Assembly: GCF_000227135.1 (NCBI RefSeq)
Contig: NC_018240.1
Span: forward strand, 184,956 to 248,955
Source: Leishmania donovani
Taxonomy: Eukaryota > Euglenozoa > Kinetoplastea > Trypanosomatida > Trypanosomatidae
DNA: 64,000 nucleotides
Direction of reading: 5' to 3'
In this document: positions 19,909-29,868 of the stretch, one piece after another
Layout: every line of letters begins with the position of its first letter
Position numbering within the stretch: the first letter of the stretch is position 1
Made by a program: the position numbers and the translations under genes
Notes under the pieces: generated by a model
Told to the model about the DNA's origin: nothing
Seen by the model: the letters and a program-made list of their open reading frames with translations, nothing else
Database searches by the model: none

Positions 19909-21612
19909 GGGGGCGCCATGCGCTGCTGATGAGGTCGGTGTGGCGTCCTCGCTTGTGACGTGCAGGAGCGAGGGATGGAAGCGAAGAGGTTCCCTTCTCT
20001 GTGTGTGTGTGCAGTGGCACACAAGCATCACGCTTTCGCTCTCGCCCGCCCTCTGGCTACGAAACCTCCGCCCCCCCCGAGAGGGAGAGGGGGAGTGCAA
20101 GCACGCGTTGTTGTGCATCGGTTTGTGGAATGCTGTGTACCGTGTGCGCATGTTTTCAAGCTGCCCTGCTCTTCCTCTGTTGTTTGTGTCTGTGGCTGCA
20201 TGTGCACTTTTCTTTCCGTGATGTTTCGTAAGTATGCCATGTTCGGGCTCTCTGTTGCGGGGCTTCTCGGCAACGCATGGGCACAACGCGCCCACGTGGA
20301 AGCAGGCAGACAGACACACGCACGCGGACATGCAGGGCATTAACCCTTGCCTTGCCAGCACACCATTCTCACGCCACCCTCGAGTCGCCGCTTTCTTAGT
20401 TTCTTTGCTGAGAGCGCACTGTCGTTGCCTTGCCTGTTGGTATGTGTCTTGTTTCGTCTCGATTCGTTGATAAACTGCTCACCCCACTGTGCCGACGTCA
20501 ACTCAACGGAGCAGCGGGGAGAGGATGGGAGGATGGGGAGGGCGGAGGGCGGAAAGGTGTTGTCGCACTGCTCTGTCTGTTCTCTCTCTGCCCTCTTGTG
20601 TGTCTCAGTTTCTCTCGCTCACATGCCCACCCCTTCCCCTTCTCCATCGCCTGTGCTGCCACGACGGTCGACCACCACGTCTTCCATGCCGTTGCGCGCT
20701 TCTGTTTTTAAGTTACACGCATGTGTGGAGTTCATTTCTTTCACGTAAGCGACGCCCCCTTCTCTTTCTCTGCTGGCGTATTTCGTGTCTGTGTGTGCCT
20801 GTGTGCCTATTTGTCTGTGTGTGTGTGTCTAAGGGGGGAGGGAGGGGGCGTTGCGTGGATGATGTTCTCGCTTCTTCTCGTTTTCGAGCTTTTTTTATTT
20901 GGGGGGTGGCGTTGACGTCATACGCTGCGGATGCATCGCAACGTGTGGGGCGCTTCTTCTTCAGACGGCATGCTTTTATCATGCGTGTGCCTACACACAT
21001 CTTCGTTGTGTAGTGTGGTGTGTGTCTCTCGGACGGTCCTTTTCTTTTCATGTATGCACGTACGTTGATGCGTTCTTCAAGAGCGAAGCCGCATTGACCT
21101 CCCCCCTCCCTCCCTCCCTCACCCCCCAACGCCGGCACACGCGCATGGATGCATTTGCGTTGGGCGTCTGTGTGCGTGCACTGTGTGCGCATGCTCTGGT
21201 GGACACGTGCACCGTCACCATCCTTCATGCATGCCCATGCGTTCGCTGCCGAGAAGAAAGAGGAGGGGTTGGGGTGGGGCAGCAGCCGCGAAGAAGAGGT
21301 GCGCTAGCTGTTATGTTGAATCATGCACATGTATGTAAAACGGTGATGATGAGTGATAAGAAGCGAGAGAAAAGCGGCGGCGGCGGCGTGCATCCAGGGC
21401 CGCCGCTCTTCTCCCTGTCGCTCCGACGGTTGCGCATGCGCGTCTTGCTCACTGCATCTCTGTGTGCATGCGTGGTCGTCTGTGGTTTGATGGGGCGCTG
21501 TGGGAAGAAGAGGGCGAAGGAGAGACATAAACGTCCTCACCACCACCACACGTCCACTCACAGCGTGGTGAAGGTTGTGGCGCGCGGGGAGTTAGATGAT
21601 GGCGAGGAAGTT

Positions 21613-21682
21613 TTATATATACACACGCATATATATATATATATATATGCCGCTAAAGCACACACACACACACACACACACA
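21613..21682. repeat. (TA)n/(AT)n and (CA)n composite microsatellite
   Basis: A short TA run (21613-21620), a longer AT run (21629-21648) and a (CA)12 run (21659-21682) separated by about ten bases each. The longest AT-alternating patch in an otherwise GC-rich window. Confidence 0.92.
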
Positions 21683-22659
21683 AAACGAAGAGACTCTGTG
21701 ATGGGTGGAGGTAATAAAGGATTGTCCGTGCACGAGAGAGGAGGCGGGTCGGTGAGTCGTGGCCACCTCCGCTGCACGTATCCTTTTTCCTTGATGTATG
21801 TGCGTATATCTTGTTGTCTCCCAGATGCATAGCTGCCTTGGCGCGTTGGGCGTATGCGCGCGCACGGTTGATGCACTGATCGTCTTCTTCCATAGACAGC
21901 ACCTAAAAAAGGAAAACAAGCAAAGAGATGCCGAATGGTGGTCGAGTGGGGGAGAGGGGGGGCATCTCTCTCTCTCACCGTCTTCGCTGATGTGCCTCGT
22001 TCTCGTCGCTGTGGCTGATTGATGGCTGTGCTCTCCCCTTCTTACCGAACACCCACGCACCCACCATACACGCGCACCTTTTGAGCACCACTTGGTGCGT
22101 TTGTGGTGGTGAGGCGTGTTCTCTTCGCACGCCCGGTGCGCGTCGTCAAGGCCGCAGCCGACAGAGGTGCACGTTCTTCAGGGGCAGAGGAGAGGGCAGG
22201 GGTGGCAGTAAGGACTGAAGGCTTCATGAAGTGCTCGCACACGCACTTTCTGTGCTGCCGTTTAGCTGCCATTGTAAGCGCACATGCAGAGCGCCGGCAG
22301 CTGCGGGCAACACGCGTTGACCACCCCCTCTCCTCTCGTCATTCTGTTCCTCCACAATGTGACGTGCACATGCACTGGCACACTTGCATAAGCCTGCAAA
22401 CAGTTTCAGCCAACAGGAGGCACCCGTATTAGAGCGGTGCGGCGCACGAGAAAGGGGGCGCTTGAGGGGGTACAAGAAGGCGGAGGGTCACGCGCATTGG
22501 CAGTCGCCACCCCATCGCGCCCCCACTCCTCGCCGCCAGCCATCCACCGCACACACACACGCACTTAGACTTTGCTCTACACGCACGCGTACATGCGCAC
22601 ATTGAGCTGACAGCATCGCTGTCGAATCTTGCATGCTATCACGGAGTTCGGCCGATAGA

Positions 22660-22693
22660 TTTCTTCCTCCCCTCCTCGCACACACACGCACAG
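22660..22693 (+). promoter_or_regulatory. Predicted polypyrimidine tract and spliced-leader acceptor AG
   Basis: TTTCTTCCTCCCCTCCTC is followed by CA repeats and the first AG at 22692-22693. This gives a 5'UTR of about 200 nt for the kinesin. Confidence 0.45.
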
Positions 22694-22896
22694 GTGTGTC
22701 TATCTTGCTAGCGACACCGCGCTCCTTCATCGCATCCACTTTTGCGTGAGGTGCTCTCCTTCCGTTTCGCATTCGCCTTCATCGACACCGCTCGATCCGC
22801 TGCTCGCCTATCCCGTCTTGGACCTGTTTGACGCCAGTACTGTGTTTGTTTGCCGGCGTGCTCGAGAGGAGGGGACCGAGCTCCTGCGGCCCCAAA

Positions 22897-25800
22897 ATGA
22901 GTAGTGCATCGTGCAGTTCACATGGCAGCAGCAGCAGCACACGCCACCACCGTCGGCTTGAGGATGCCCGGTCGCCATCGCCGGAAGGCCCACGTGTGAC
23001 GATTGCAGCAACGGTGAGTCACGCCAGCGCCAGCGCACCGGATCGCGCCCCGTGCTACGGCGACATCTTCGTGGTGGATGTGGCGAGTGGCGACCACTTT
23101 CACATCACGGTTGCCTTAAAAGGTCCCTTCCATCCCTTGACGTCCGTGACGCACCGTGCACTGCAGCGCACCGTGCGCAACCTGCTCCTGGCCTCACCCA
23201 ACACCCACACGGGGGACTCGACAGCACAGCCGCCCCCGCTTCTGCTGCTCCTGCTTGATGGCGTGCCACTCGATGACAGCGATGCCGTGACGCTGCCAAA
23301 TGGCGCGGTCGTGGAGATGCACCACGGCTCTGCCGACTCGCTGCCTCGACCCGTGGCGCTGCCACCGGAGCAGGGGATGCCCCTGCAGCCAACCTCAGCG
23401 GTTAGCGCCACGAGTGCACGCCTGTCTGCGCTGGAGGCAGTGAATAGCAGCCCTGCCGAAGAAGAAAAGCTCCGGAGAACGCAATCCACCGCGCCGGCGA
23501 CAGCAGTGCCGTCTCCGTCGAGGCGCCTGCCTCCGCGCGGCGCGGGAGGTGCATCTTCCAACATCGGTTTACTGAGCGACGGCGACAACGTCGCTGGCAC
23601 CCGTGACAGCACCTCGCCGTACGCGCTCACGCGCACCAGTGGAACGGCAACGTCCAGCAAGTCGAGGCCGCGGGGTGCGGTCACGCTGTTGTCTGCGTTT
23701 CACGCGAGCGCGCATGAGGACTACGCCGTGTCGAGGCAGCTGATACTATCGTCGTCGCTGCCGAGCAGGCATGACGGCGCCTCTGCGTCTACACGGTCAT
23801 CAGAAGAGGAGACCACGTCGGCCAGCAGGCAGGTGCCGAGCCTGCACACTGTCAACGCCACACAGCCGCCTCTGCACCAGAGGACCAGCACATACAGCTC
23901 CATCAGCGGACGTCCACGGGCACATCAGAGCGACGCAGATGTGAGAGGAGAGACTGCGTCTGCTGCTGGTGCACACACGCCGTCCTCTGCATCATCAACG
24001 TTGACGCCGCGACCCTCCACTGCCTTTACGTCGCCTGCCTTTAGTCAAGACTCATCAGCAGTCACCGAGGAGTCCCTTACACACAGGCGGCACGCGCTGC
24101 CCAGCTCGTCCCGCGCCTCCGCCGCCGCCGACAGGCCCTCGTCTACCCCACTATGTCCAAGTCGTGCAGCACCCTCGGCTGAACCGTCACTGACGTCTTC
24201 CGCGTCGGCTTCGGTGCCAGTCGCATTGCAGAATGCCGCCGCGTCTCATCGAGGCTTAGAGGCTGTGCCGAGGTCGGCCCTGTCCGCGCCACCCACCGAG
24301 CACTCGCAACTGCAGACGTCAGCGCCGCTCCCATCATTACCCCCGCTGCAGCTGACCGCGCAGGAAATCTACGACACTCAGCGGAGCTCCATCGCCGCCG
24401 CGGCTGCCGCCGAGCAGCGGCGCCTCCTCACACGTATGCAGCAGCGCTGTCAGGTGCTTGAGGAGGAGAAGGCGCTGCTGACGGCGCGCCTTCGTGCGCT
24501 GAGGGCGCAGGAGTCCGCAGGCCGTCTGCGTGCGCTGCGAGAGGCCCAGGAAGAGGCCGCCGCGGTGGAGGTGGATGCCGTGCGTGCTCGCCTCGGCCAG
24601 CATCGCGAAGACTTGCTTAGCCACTGGCTGCGCGTGCTGCAGTTCCACAAGGACACGCAGTACGCCATGCCGAGCGCGCTGTTGCGTGAGCTGGAGGCTG
24701 AGGGCGAGGCGCTCACCCTTCATTGCCTATCCTCCATCGCCGGCTATCACACCCAGAAGGCCCGCCTGCAGGCGCTGCAGCGGCAACGCGTGTTGAAGGA
24801 GGCGGAGGTGGCTCGGCTGCGGTGGGAGGCCCAAGTGCGCCAGTGCACGGCGGAGGAGCAGCGCGGCTGTCTGCGGGTGGTGGCGCGGCTGAGGCCACCA
24901 AGCGAGCGCTCCTGGCTTCCCGCGTCGGTGCTCGCGTCCGCTGAGGTGGGGGAGCTCGACGGCGGCTACGCCGTCCGCGTGTTGGAGGGCTCGCCGGATG
25001 CTGCCCGCGGCCCCCAACAAATCGTCGAGCCTGTCCCGTGTGTGGTGGAGGTGACCGACCCGCCGCGTGATCTGCGTCGCAGTTACGCGCTCTGGGCGGC
25101 CTACAACGCTGCCAACGCAGGGTCGCAGCAGCGCCTCTTCGAGGACCAGCTGCAGCCGCTGCTGGAGCACATGTGCTGCACCGGGCAGAACGTCGCCGTC
25201 TTGGCCTTCGGCGCGGTCGGCAGCGGCAAGACGTCTGCGCTGTTCGGCTCCCGCGCCGCGCAGTTGCCACGGCAGCCCGTGAAGACAGCGCACAAGGGTG
25301 TGCTGCCGCCGCAACCCCATCGAGTCGGCGGGGAGCCCGCCAGCCCTGAGGTGTTCAGCGACTTTGACTTCAGCAGCAGCAGCAGCGGCCGAAGCCACAG
25401 CGAGGGCGACGGCGTCGGCCGCATGCCGAACGGCGTCACTACCGTGGGGGCGCCGGGGCGCCGAGGCATTACCCGCTGCCTTGACCCCGCCGACGCGGCG
25501 AGGGAGGCTCAGGTGCTCGAGTCCTTGGCCGAAACCGAGGCTGCGAAGCGGCGGCAGCGCAGTGCGGAGCGGCACGCACGGCAAGAACGCGGCTGGCGTG
25601 AGCGGGCCGGGATCGAAGAGGGGGATGGGCTACTGCCGCGCGCGGTGGCGTGGCTGACAGCGCACCTGCGCAGCGACTCGCCGCACGGCAAGGCCAGTGG
25701 GCCAGTGGTAGAGTCCATCGTCTTCTCCATGTACGAGGTGTACAATGATCACGTGTACGACTTGCTGCCAACCCCTCCTCCGAGTGCTGCAGGCACCACT

Positions 25801-27165
25801 GAACTGGGCAGCAAGGCCTCGTGGGCGGCGTGGCCTCGATGGAACGCCGGGTGGCTGCCCGCCCCGCACATCAAGAACAGCAACCCGGAGAATCTGACGG
25901 AGCTGCAGCTGGAGTTGCTGCCGCCCTCCACTGACGGGCGCGGCGCTGTCAGAGACGCGCCAGCCACCATCTCGCACTTGCCGCCGCCGCAGCCAGCGCA
26001 GCCCCAGTGGCGCGTCAAGGCGAGCGAGATGGAGGTGCGCTCAGCAACGGAGGCGCTGCAGGCGATCTACCTCGGTCTCCACCGCCGCCGCTCCGCCGCC
26101 ACGCTTCGGGGATCGCAGTCGAGCCGCAGCCATCTCTTCCTGCGCTTCCGAGTCAAGGTGCAGCGGCCCGTCATGCCGGCGAAGTCGTCGAGCGTTGCGA
26201 TGCAGTGGGCATCAGCCACTTCAGCGGCATCCGCGCTGGAGGTGGCGGGCATCGGCGCTCTGATCGGCAACGCCGCAGCGTCTGCGGACGCCACGGGCGC
26301 TGCAGGCAAGCCAAAGGGCTACGACTTCTTGCGCGCCGCACTCGCGACACCTTCTGAAGGAACAATCAGCGTCAAGCCGGCAGCGCCAGCGTCATCGCTG
26401 ACCAGTGTCGCGGAGCTGCTCTTCACCGACTTTGCCGGCAGCGAGCGCATCGAGCTCAGCGGTGTCACAGGCGACGCGCTGAAGGAGGCGCAGTACATCC
26501 ACTCGAGCCTGAGCGCCGTGTCAGAGGTGCTGACGGCGTTGGCGCGGGCCCATCCCCGTCGTGATCACCAGGGCGAGGCAGAAGCGGCGGCGAGGCGGCC
26601 GGGGAAGCAGCGCGGCGGTAACGGGACGCCATCACTAGCGGCTGCCGCGCTGGTGCAGCGCTGGGGAGCGATGGTGAACTGTCCAGGCGTCACGCTGTCG
26701 CGCAGCCCGCCGGTCTTCCTCCAGCCGCGCTTCACGAAACTCGGCGGCGGCCGCGACACCCGGCAGCGCGGCGGGCACGAGGGCGGCCTTGCATTGCGCA
26801 GGCGCGTGCTGGCGCTCATGGACAAGCACGTAGCTGAGGAGGAAGGTGCGCAGTGGTGGCGGCGTTGGCGTGCTGTGCCGCCGCACGTGCCGTTCCGCAC
26901 GTGCAAGACGACGCAGCTGCTGCAGTCGGCGCTGGGCGCGCCGTGCAAGTCGTTGGTGCTGGCGTGCGTGCAGCCGTGCAGCGTGTCGGAGGTGGTGCTG
27001 CCTGCGAGCCTGGGCGACCGCAAAGGCCCGCGCACGCGTGCGGCGGCGCAGTCGGTGTTCGCTCACCAGGCGCCGGTGATGCTCTCCGAGGTGCACGCCA
27101 CGCTAGCCTTTGCTGAACGCATCCACGAAGCATCGCAGGACGGCGGCAAGACCAAGCGAGCGTAG
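22897..27165 (+). CDS. Kinesin-like protein with C-terminal motor (kinesin-14-like architecture)
   Basis: 1,422 residues from ATG 22897; the open frame extends a little upstream but only from a TTG. Residues 1-480 are Ser/Thr/Pro-rich and disordered, apart from a possible small folded block at about 45-150. About 487-655 is a Gln/Glu/Arg/Leu-rich coiled coil. The motor begins at LRVVARLRPPSERS (about 658). Nucleotide-site motifs are present in order: P-loop GAVGSGKT (772-779, normally GQTGSGKT), YEVYNDHVYDLL (about 947), switch I SSRSH (about 1075), switch II DFAGSE (about 1178), the H-SSLSAVSEVLTAL helix and VPFRTCKTTQLLQSALG. Coiled coil before a C-terminal motor is the kinesin-14 plan (often minus-end directed). 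The motor spans about 760 residues, roughly twice the usual 340, because of large loop inserts rich in Ala/Gly/Ser. ATPase residues look intact, so a working motor is plausible. Last gene of the plus array. Confidence 0.9.
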   Translation: MSSASCSSHGSSSSTRHHRRLEDARSPSPEGPRVTIAATVSHASASAPDRAPCYGDIFVVDVASGDHFHITVALKGPFHPLTSVTHRALQRTVRNLLLASPNTHTGDSTAQPPPLLLLLLDGVPLDDSDAVTLPNGAVVEMHHGSADSLPRPVALPPEQGMPLQPTSAVSATSARLSALEAVNSSPAEEEKLRRTQSTAPATAVPSPSRRLPPRGAGGASSNIGLLSDGDNVAGTRDSTSPYALTRTSGTATSSKSRPRGAVTLLSAFHASAHEDYAVSRQLILSSSLPSRHDGASASTRSSEEETTSASRQVPSLHTVNATQPPLHQRTSTYSSISGRPRAHQSDADVRGETASAAGAHTPSSASSTLTPRPSTAFTSPAFSQDSSAVTEESLTHRRHALPSSSRASAAADRPSSTPLCPSRAAPSAEPSLTSSASASVPVALQNAAASHRGLEAVPRSALSAPPTEHSQLQTSAPLPSLPPLQLTAQEIYDTQRSSIAAAAAAEQRRLLTRMQQRCQVLEEEKALLTARLRALRAQESAGRLRALREAQEEAAAVEVDAVRARLGQHREDLLSHWLRVLQFHKDTQYAMPSALLRELEAEGEALTLHCLSSIAGYHTQKARLQALQRQRVLKEAEVARLRWEAQVRQCTAEEQRGCLRVVARLRPPSERSWLPASVLASAEVGELDGGYAVRVLEGSPDAARGPQQIVEPVPCVVEVTDPPRDLRRSYALWAAYNAANAGSQQRLFEDQLQPLLEHMCCTGQNVAVLAFGAVGSGKTSALFGSRAAQLPRQPVKTAHKGVLPPQPHRVGGEPASPEVFSDFDFSSSSSGRSHSEGDGVGRMPNGVTTVGAPGRRGITRCLDPADAAREAQVLESLAETEAAKRRQRSAERHARQERGWRERAGIEEGDGLLPRAVAWLTAHLRSDSPHGKASGPVVESIVFSMYEVYNDHVYDLLPTPPPSAAGTTELGSKASWAAWPRWNAGWLPAPHIKNSNPENLTELQLELLPPSTDGRGAVRDAPATISHLPPPQPAQPQWRVKASEMEVRSATEALQAIYLGLHRRRSAATLRGSQSSRSHLFLRFRVKVQRPVMPAKSSSVAMQWASATSAASALEVAGIGALIGNAAASADATGAAGKPKGYDFLRAALATPSEGTISVKPAAPASSLTSVAELLFTDFAGSERIELSGVTGDALKEAQYIHSSLSAVSEVLTALARAHPRRDHQGEAEAAARRPGKQRGGNGTPSLAAAALVQRWGAMVNCPGVTLSRSPPVFLQPRFTKLGGGRDTRQRGGHEGGLALRRRVLALMDKHVAEEEGAQWWRRWRAVPPHVPFRTCKTTQLLQSALGAPCKSLVLACVQPCSVSEVVLPASLGDRKGPRTRAAAQSVFAHQAPVMLSEVHATLAFAERIHEASQDGGKTKRA

Positions 27166-27284
27166 TGGCGCACAAGGGGGGATGGCGTGTGTGGGTAAGG
27201 ATGCTGTGCATCGAACTTCAGCTACACAAGACGAAAAACGAAACAGGGCGGCGCGGCTCGCGGCCGCCACCGTGTGCGTGTGCC

Positions 27285-27517
27285 CCGCCCGGCCCGAGCC
27301 GCAAAGGCACCCCCTTCCCCGCCCCGGGCCCCTCTCCGCTTTCGCCAAACCCCGCTCACCACTCCTCCCCAAACCCGCCGCCTTATCGTTTCCCACTGGC
27401 GCCAGGCCAGTCGTCCGCGCCCCTTGGCGGGGGGGGGGGAGGAAGGGGGGCCCTCGCGCGCCGCCTCGGCGCTCGTTTAAGCCAGGCAGGGGGAAGAGGG
27501 GGGGGGGTGTTTTTGGG
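27285..27517 (+). other. C-rich then G-rich skew block with G-quadruplex-prone runs
   Basis: 27285-27370 is dominated by C on the plus strand. 27429-27450 and 27489-27517 contain runs of 5-11 G broken by one to four other bases. The G-runs fit the four-tract G-quadruplex pattern, and the C-rich and G-rich arms could pair imperfectly. Direct observation of composition; structure is inferred. Confidence 0.6.
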
Positions 27518-27829
27518 GCGCGTGTTGCGTTCACGGGCGCCGGGGCATGGCTGGGGTGGGGGCGGCGGCTGACAGTCACACATCGTCTCATCGGGCGCTT
27601 GCGTGTGCACGGTGCGGTGCTGCGATGACGTGCCGTTCGCCATTCATCACTTCCTGATGTTGTTTTCGGTCTTGATTCCATCGCCCATCAAAGGCATGTC
27701 GATCCGTTTATATGTTGTCAACACGTTCATTTTCTCTGCCACACGACACGAGCTGAACTCCGCCCTGCCACAGGCACCCATTGCGTGGTGCGAAGCAGCC
27801 GTAGACATGCGGTACGGCAACGCACCGAC

Positions 27830-28375
27830 TCAGTCATCTGAGCTCGGCCTCTGCCCCTCCCCCCAATCTACCCACTACCCATCCTGCAGATTGGCCCGCA
27901 GCCGCTCCCAATCATGCCGGCCGCCACGCGGTGCATCACTCCCCTCGGGGTGGCTCAGGCTCCCCCCACCAATGGGCAGTGGAGGGCCGGGGGGCGGGAT
28001 GCGCTCGAGTCACGCTGACACGCTGCCCACCACATGGATGGCACAAACGTGTGCTCAGTGTCGCAGGTCGCGACGGCGCCACGCTCTCCAAGGGGCCCCA
28101 CCGCCGCCATCAGCAGCGGATACATCGCTCTGACCTCCCCATATCGTGGGCGCTTGACCCCGTCACACCACCCGAAGTCGCTCGGCATTTGCCAGGGCTG
28201 GAGGGGTGCTGCTTGGCCTCCCTCCCACACACAGAGAGAGATGGGAGGGGGAGGGGAGGGGGTGCGCTGGGCCCTGAGATACGACGCACGGAAAGGTGTG
28301 TCCTCTCCCTGCCATCAGGGATGCTAATCCCGGAAGGAAAGGACACCGGCATCCGCGCGTGCACGCGCTGCTAAC
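27830..28375 (+). mobile_element. SIDER2-like degenerate retroposon, copy A
   Basis: The core 28062-28323 (262 bp) is almost identical to 51853-51590 in inverted orientation, with about two substitutions and a two-base difference in a G run by eye. Total apparent length of about 0.55 kb fits Leishmania SIDER elements. The 5' part (27830-28061) is assigned by its distinct composition only. No coding capacity. Lies inside the strand-switch region rather than in an ordinary 3'UTR. Confidence 0.7.
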
Positions 28376-28444
28376 ACACACAGTCAGAAACGTCCACACT
28401 TCATCGCCTATATGAAAGAGGAATGCGCCCTCAACAACGAAGGT

Positions 28445-28472
28445 GCACACACACACACACACACACACACAC
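28445..28472. repeat. (CA)14 microsatellite
   Basis: CA run about 70 bases beyond the ArfGAP stop codon, in its 3'UTR, and just after the SIDER-like element. Confidence 0.93.
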
Positions 28473-28539
28473 CGACACTGAGAGAACAGCGCGAACCATC
28501 ACCGTACGCCGCGCTCCTCCCATTTTGCTTTTTGCTTAC

Positions 28540-29868
28540 CTACAGATCATCCAGGAAGTTCTTCACCGCCTCTCCCAAAGCCCCGGTTGCCTGTGCAGCG
28601 CTCTGCTGCAGGCTGCGCGCGGCTTCCGTGACATGCCAGAGAGCGTCGCTTGCGGTACCGGGCGCGCCCATGCCGCCGCTGCTGCCACGCGGACCGCCGC
28701 TGGCGCAGTAGGTGTCCTCAGGCACGTACGCCTGGTTGCCGAGACCACGGAAGTCAGGCCCGGCGCGCGGCGCCGCCGAGACGGACATTGGCGGTAGCGT
28801 CGGCGTCGCCGACCTCGCCGTGGCCGCGGAGGCCGAGACGTTCGTGGCGTTGTTGCCGCCCACGCCGCACGGCTGGCGCGTTGGCGGCGCCGGTGCCGTC
28901 GCCGGCACGTTCGTGTCGTCGAAAAGATCGCCGTTGACGTTCTCCGCGTTCTTGCCGATGAAGCCGGTCTGGCGCGGTGCCTGTGTTACCTTCGGTGCCT
29001 TCGGCGCATGCGGCTCGCCGCGACCAAGCATGCTCGGGTCCACCGCGCGGGCGGCGGCGGCAGCCAGGTCTGCCTGGCGCTGGCGCTCCATCTCTGCCTC
29101 GGCGGCTTTGCGGTGCTCTGCCTCGCGGTCATACAGCAGCTCTTCAGGCACCGGCCGTGTGGACTCCTCGATGATGCCCTCGACGCGGGCGATGCCGCCG
29201 AAGCCCTTCTTCTTCCCCTTCGCGCCAAGCGCCGCGCCGCTGCCGCCGAGCTTCTTCGTCCCGAGCCCGGTGGGCTTGGAGGAGATCGCCACGATCGGCG
29301 CCACTGTCACGGGGCTGCCCTGTGCCGTCACGTCGGGGCTGGCGCTGGGGGTAGGCGACAGGGACGACCCAGTGGGGGCGGCGACACCGATGAACGTCGG
29401 AGAAGCACAGTTGTCCGACTGCGGCGACGCCTCGCACGCCAGCTGCGGCACGGGAGACGCCGACGGTAGCTGCCCGTTCAGTGTGAAGTCGTTCACGGCC
29501 TTGTCAACCATGCGCTTGTACAGCGCGGCGGCGGGGGAGGTGTAGAAGGACTTGGGGTCCATATTGCCATGCTGCTTCAGGAACTGCTTCGCCCTGCTGT
29601 TGCCGCCAAGCGCCACACGCAGTGCCTCTTGCGGGCGCCAGCTGTCAAGCTCCGCAGACTTCATGAAGGTGATGTGTACCCCCATGCCACGGTGGCGGCC
29701 GCAGCAGTCCATGCATAGGAAGAGGCCGTACGTCACGCTGCACCAGCTCGGGTTTTTCTGCGGGCAGTCGAAGCAGACGCGGTTGTCCGGCAGCTGCCGC
29801 ATCACCGCGACGAGCTCCTTCGCCTCTTCCGCCGTCTCCGGCACCTTCAGCTTGCCAGTGCTTGCCAT
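28540..29868 (-). CDS. ADP-ribosylation factor GTPase-activating protein (ArfGAP)
   Basis: 442 residues, ATG at 29868. The N-terminal ArfGAP zinc finger is complete: C32-x2-C35-x16-C52-x2-C55, followed by the arginine finger in C56-G-R-H59-R60-G-M-G, and the usual [12 protein letters not shown] block. Beyond about residue 140 the protein is Ala/Ser/Pro-rich, with a charged Glu/Arg/Gln segment (about 240-275) and an amphipathic C-terminal stretch ([12 protein letters not shown]). ArfGAPs of the ArfGAP1/Gcs1 and ArfGAP2/3/Glo3 groups stimulate GTP hydrolysis on Arf1 at the Golgi and drive COPI coat cycling. The [17 protein letters not shown] sequence is closest to these groups; the exact subgroup is not settled. 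Its last codon faces the kinesin gene across the strand switch, making it the distal gene of the minus array. Confidence 0.92.
   Translation of the reverse strand: MASTGKLKVPETAEEAKELVAVMRQLPDNRVCFDCPQKNPSWCSVTYGLFLCMDCCGRHRGMGVHITFMKSAELDSWRPQEALRVALGGNSRAKQFLKQHGNMDPKSFYTSPAAALYKRMVDKAVNDFTLNGQLPSASPVPQLACEASPQSDNCASPTFIGVAAPTGSSLSPTPSASPDVTAQGSPVTVAPIVAISSKPTGLGTKKLGGSGAALGAKGKKKGFGGIARVEGIIEESTRPVPEELLYDREAEHRKAAEAEMERQRQADLAAAAARAVDPSMLGRGEPHAPKAPKVTQAPRQTGFIGKNAENVNGDLFDDTNVPATAPAPPTRQPCGVGGNNATNVSASAATARSATPTLPPMSVSAAPRAGPDFRGLGNQAYVPEDTYCASGGPRGSSGGMGAPGTASDALWHVTEAARSLQQSAAQATGALGEAVKNFLDDL

Larger units (their letters stand above)
19909..22896. other. Largest plus-strand spacer, 3.0 kb, no supported gene
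   Basis: T/G- and C/T-rich sequence with short TG runs, TGATGA-like words near 21341-21355, and a (TA)n...(CA)n composite at 21613-21682. Open frames of up to 271 codons (20899-21714) are Cys/His/Thr-rich products of the repeats and lack domains. A pyrimidine tract at 22660-22679 with AG at 22692-22693 probably serves the kinesin gene. Confidence 0.65.
27166..28539. other. Convergent strand-switch region (predicted polymerase II termination zone)
   Basis: The last plus-strand gene stops at 27165 and the first minus-strand gene stops at 28540, so the two arrays face each other. Three parts are visible: 27240-27560, a C-rich then G-rich block with runs of up to about 11 G; 27560-27830, unremarkable mixed sequence; and about 27830-28375, a SIDER-like element, followed by a (CA)n run. 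In Leishmania and Trypanosoma such regions are transcription termination sites often marked by base J and H3 variants. The function is inferred from position. No tRNA or other RNA gene was recognised here. Confidence 0.8.

Noticed and set aside
20899..21714. 271-codon plus-strand frame in the 3-kb spacer
   Set aside because: Cys/His/Thr-rich translation of TG/CA repeats; no domain or typical codon use.
22828..22896. Upstream start of the kinesin
   Set aside because: The codon at 22828 is TTG; the first in-frame ATG is at 22897.
27166..28539. tRNA or 5S rRNA gene at the strand switch
   Set aside because: These often occur at such sites, but no B-box-like GGTTCGA and no cloverleaf pattern was seen.
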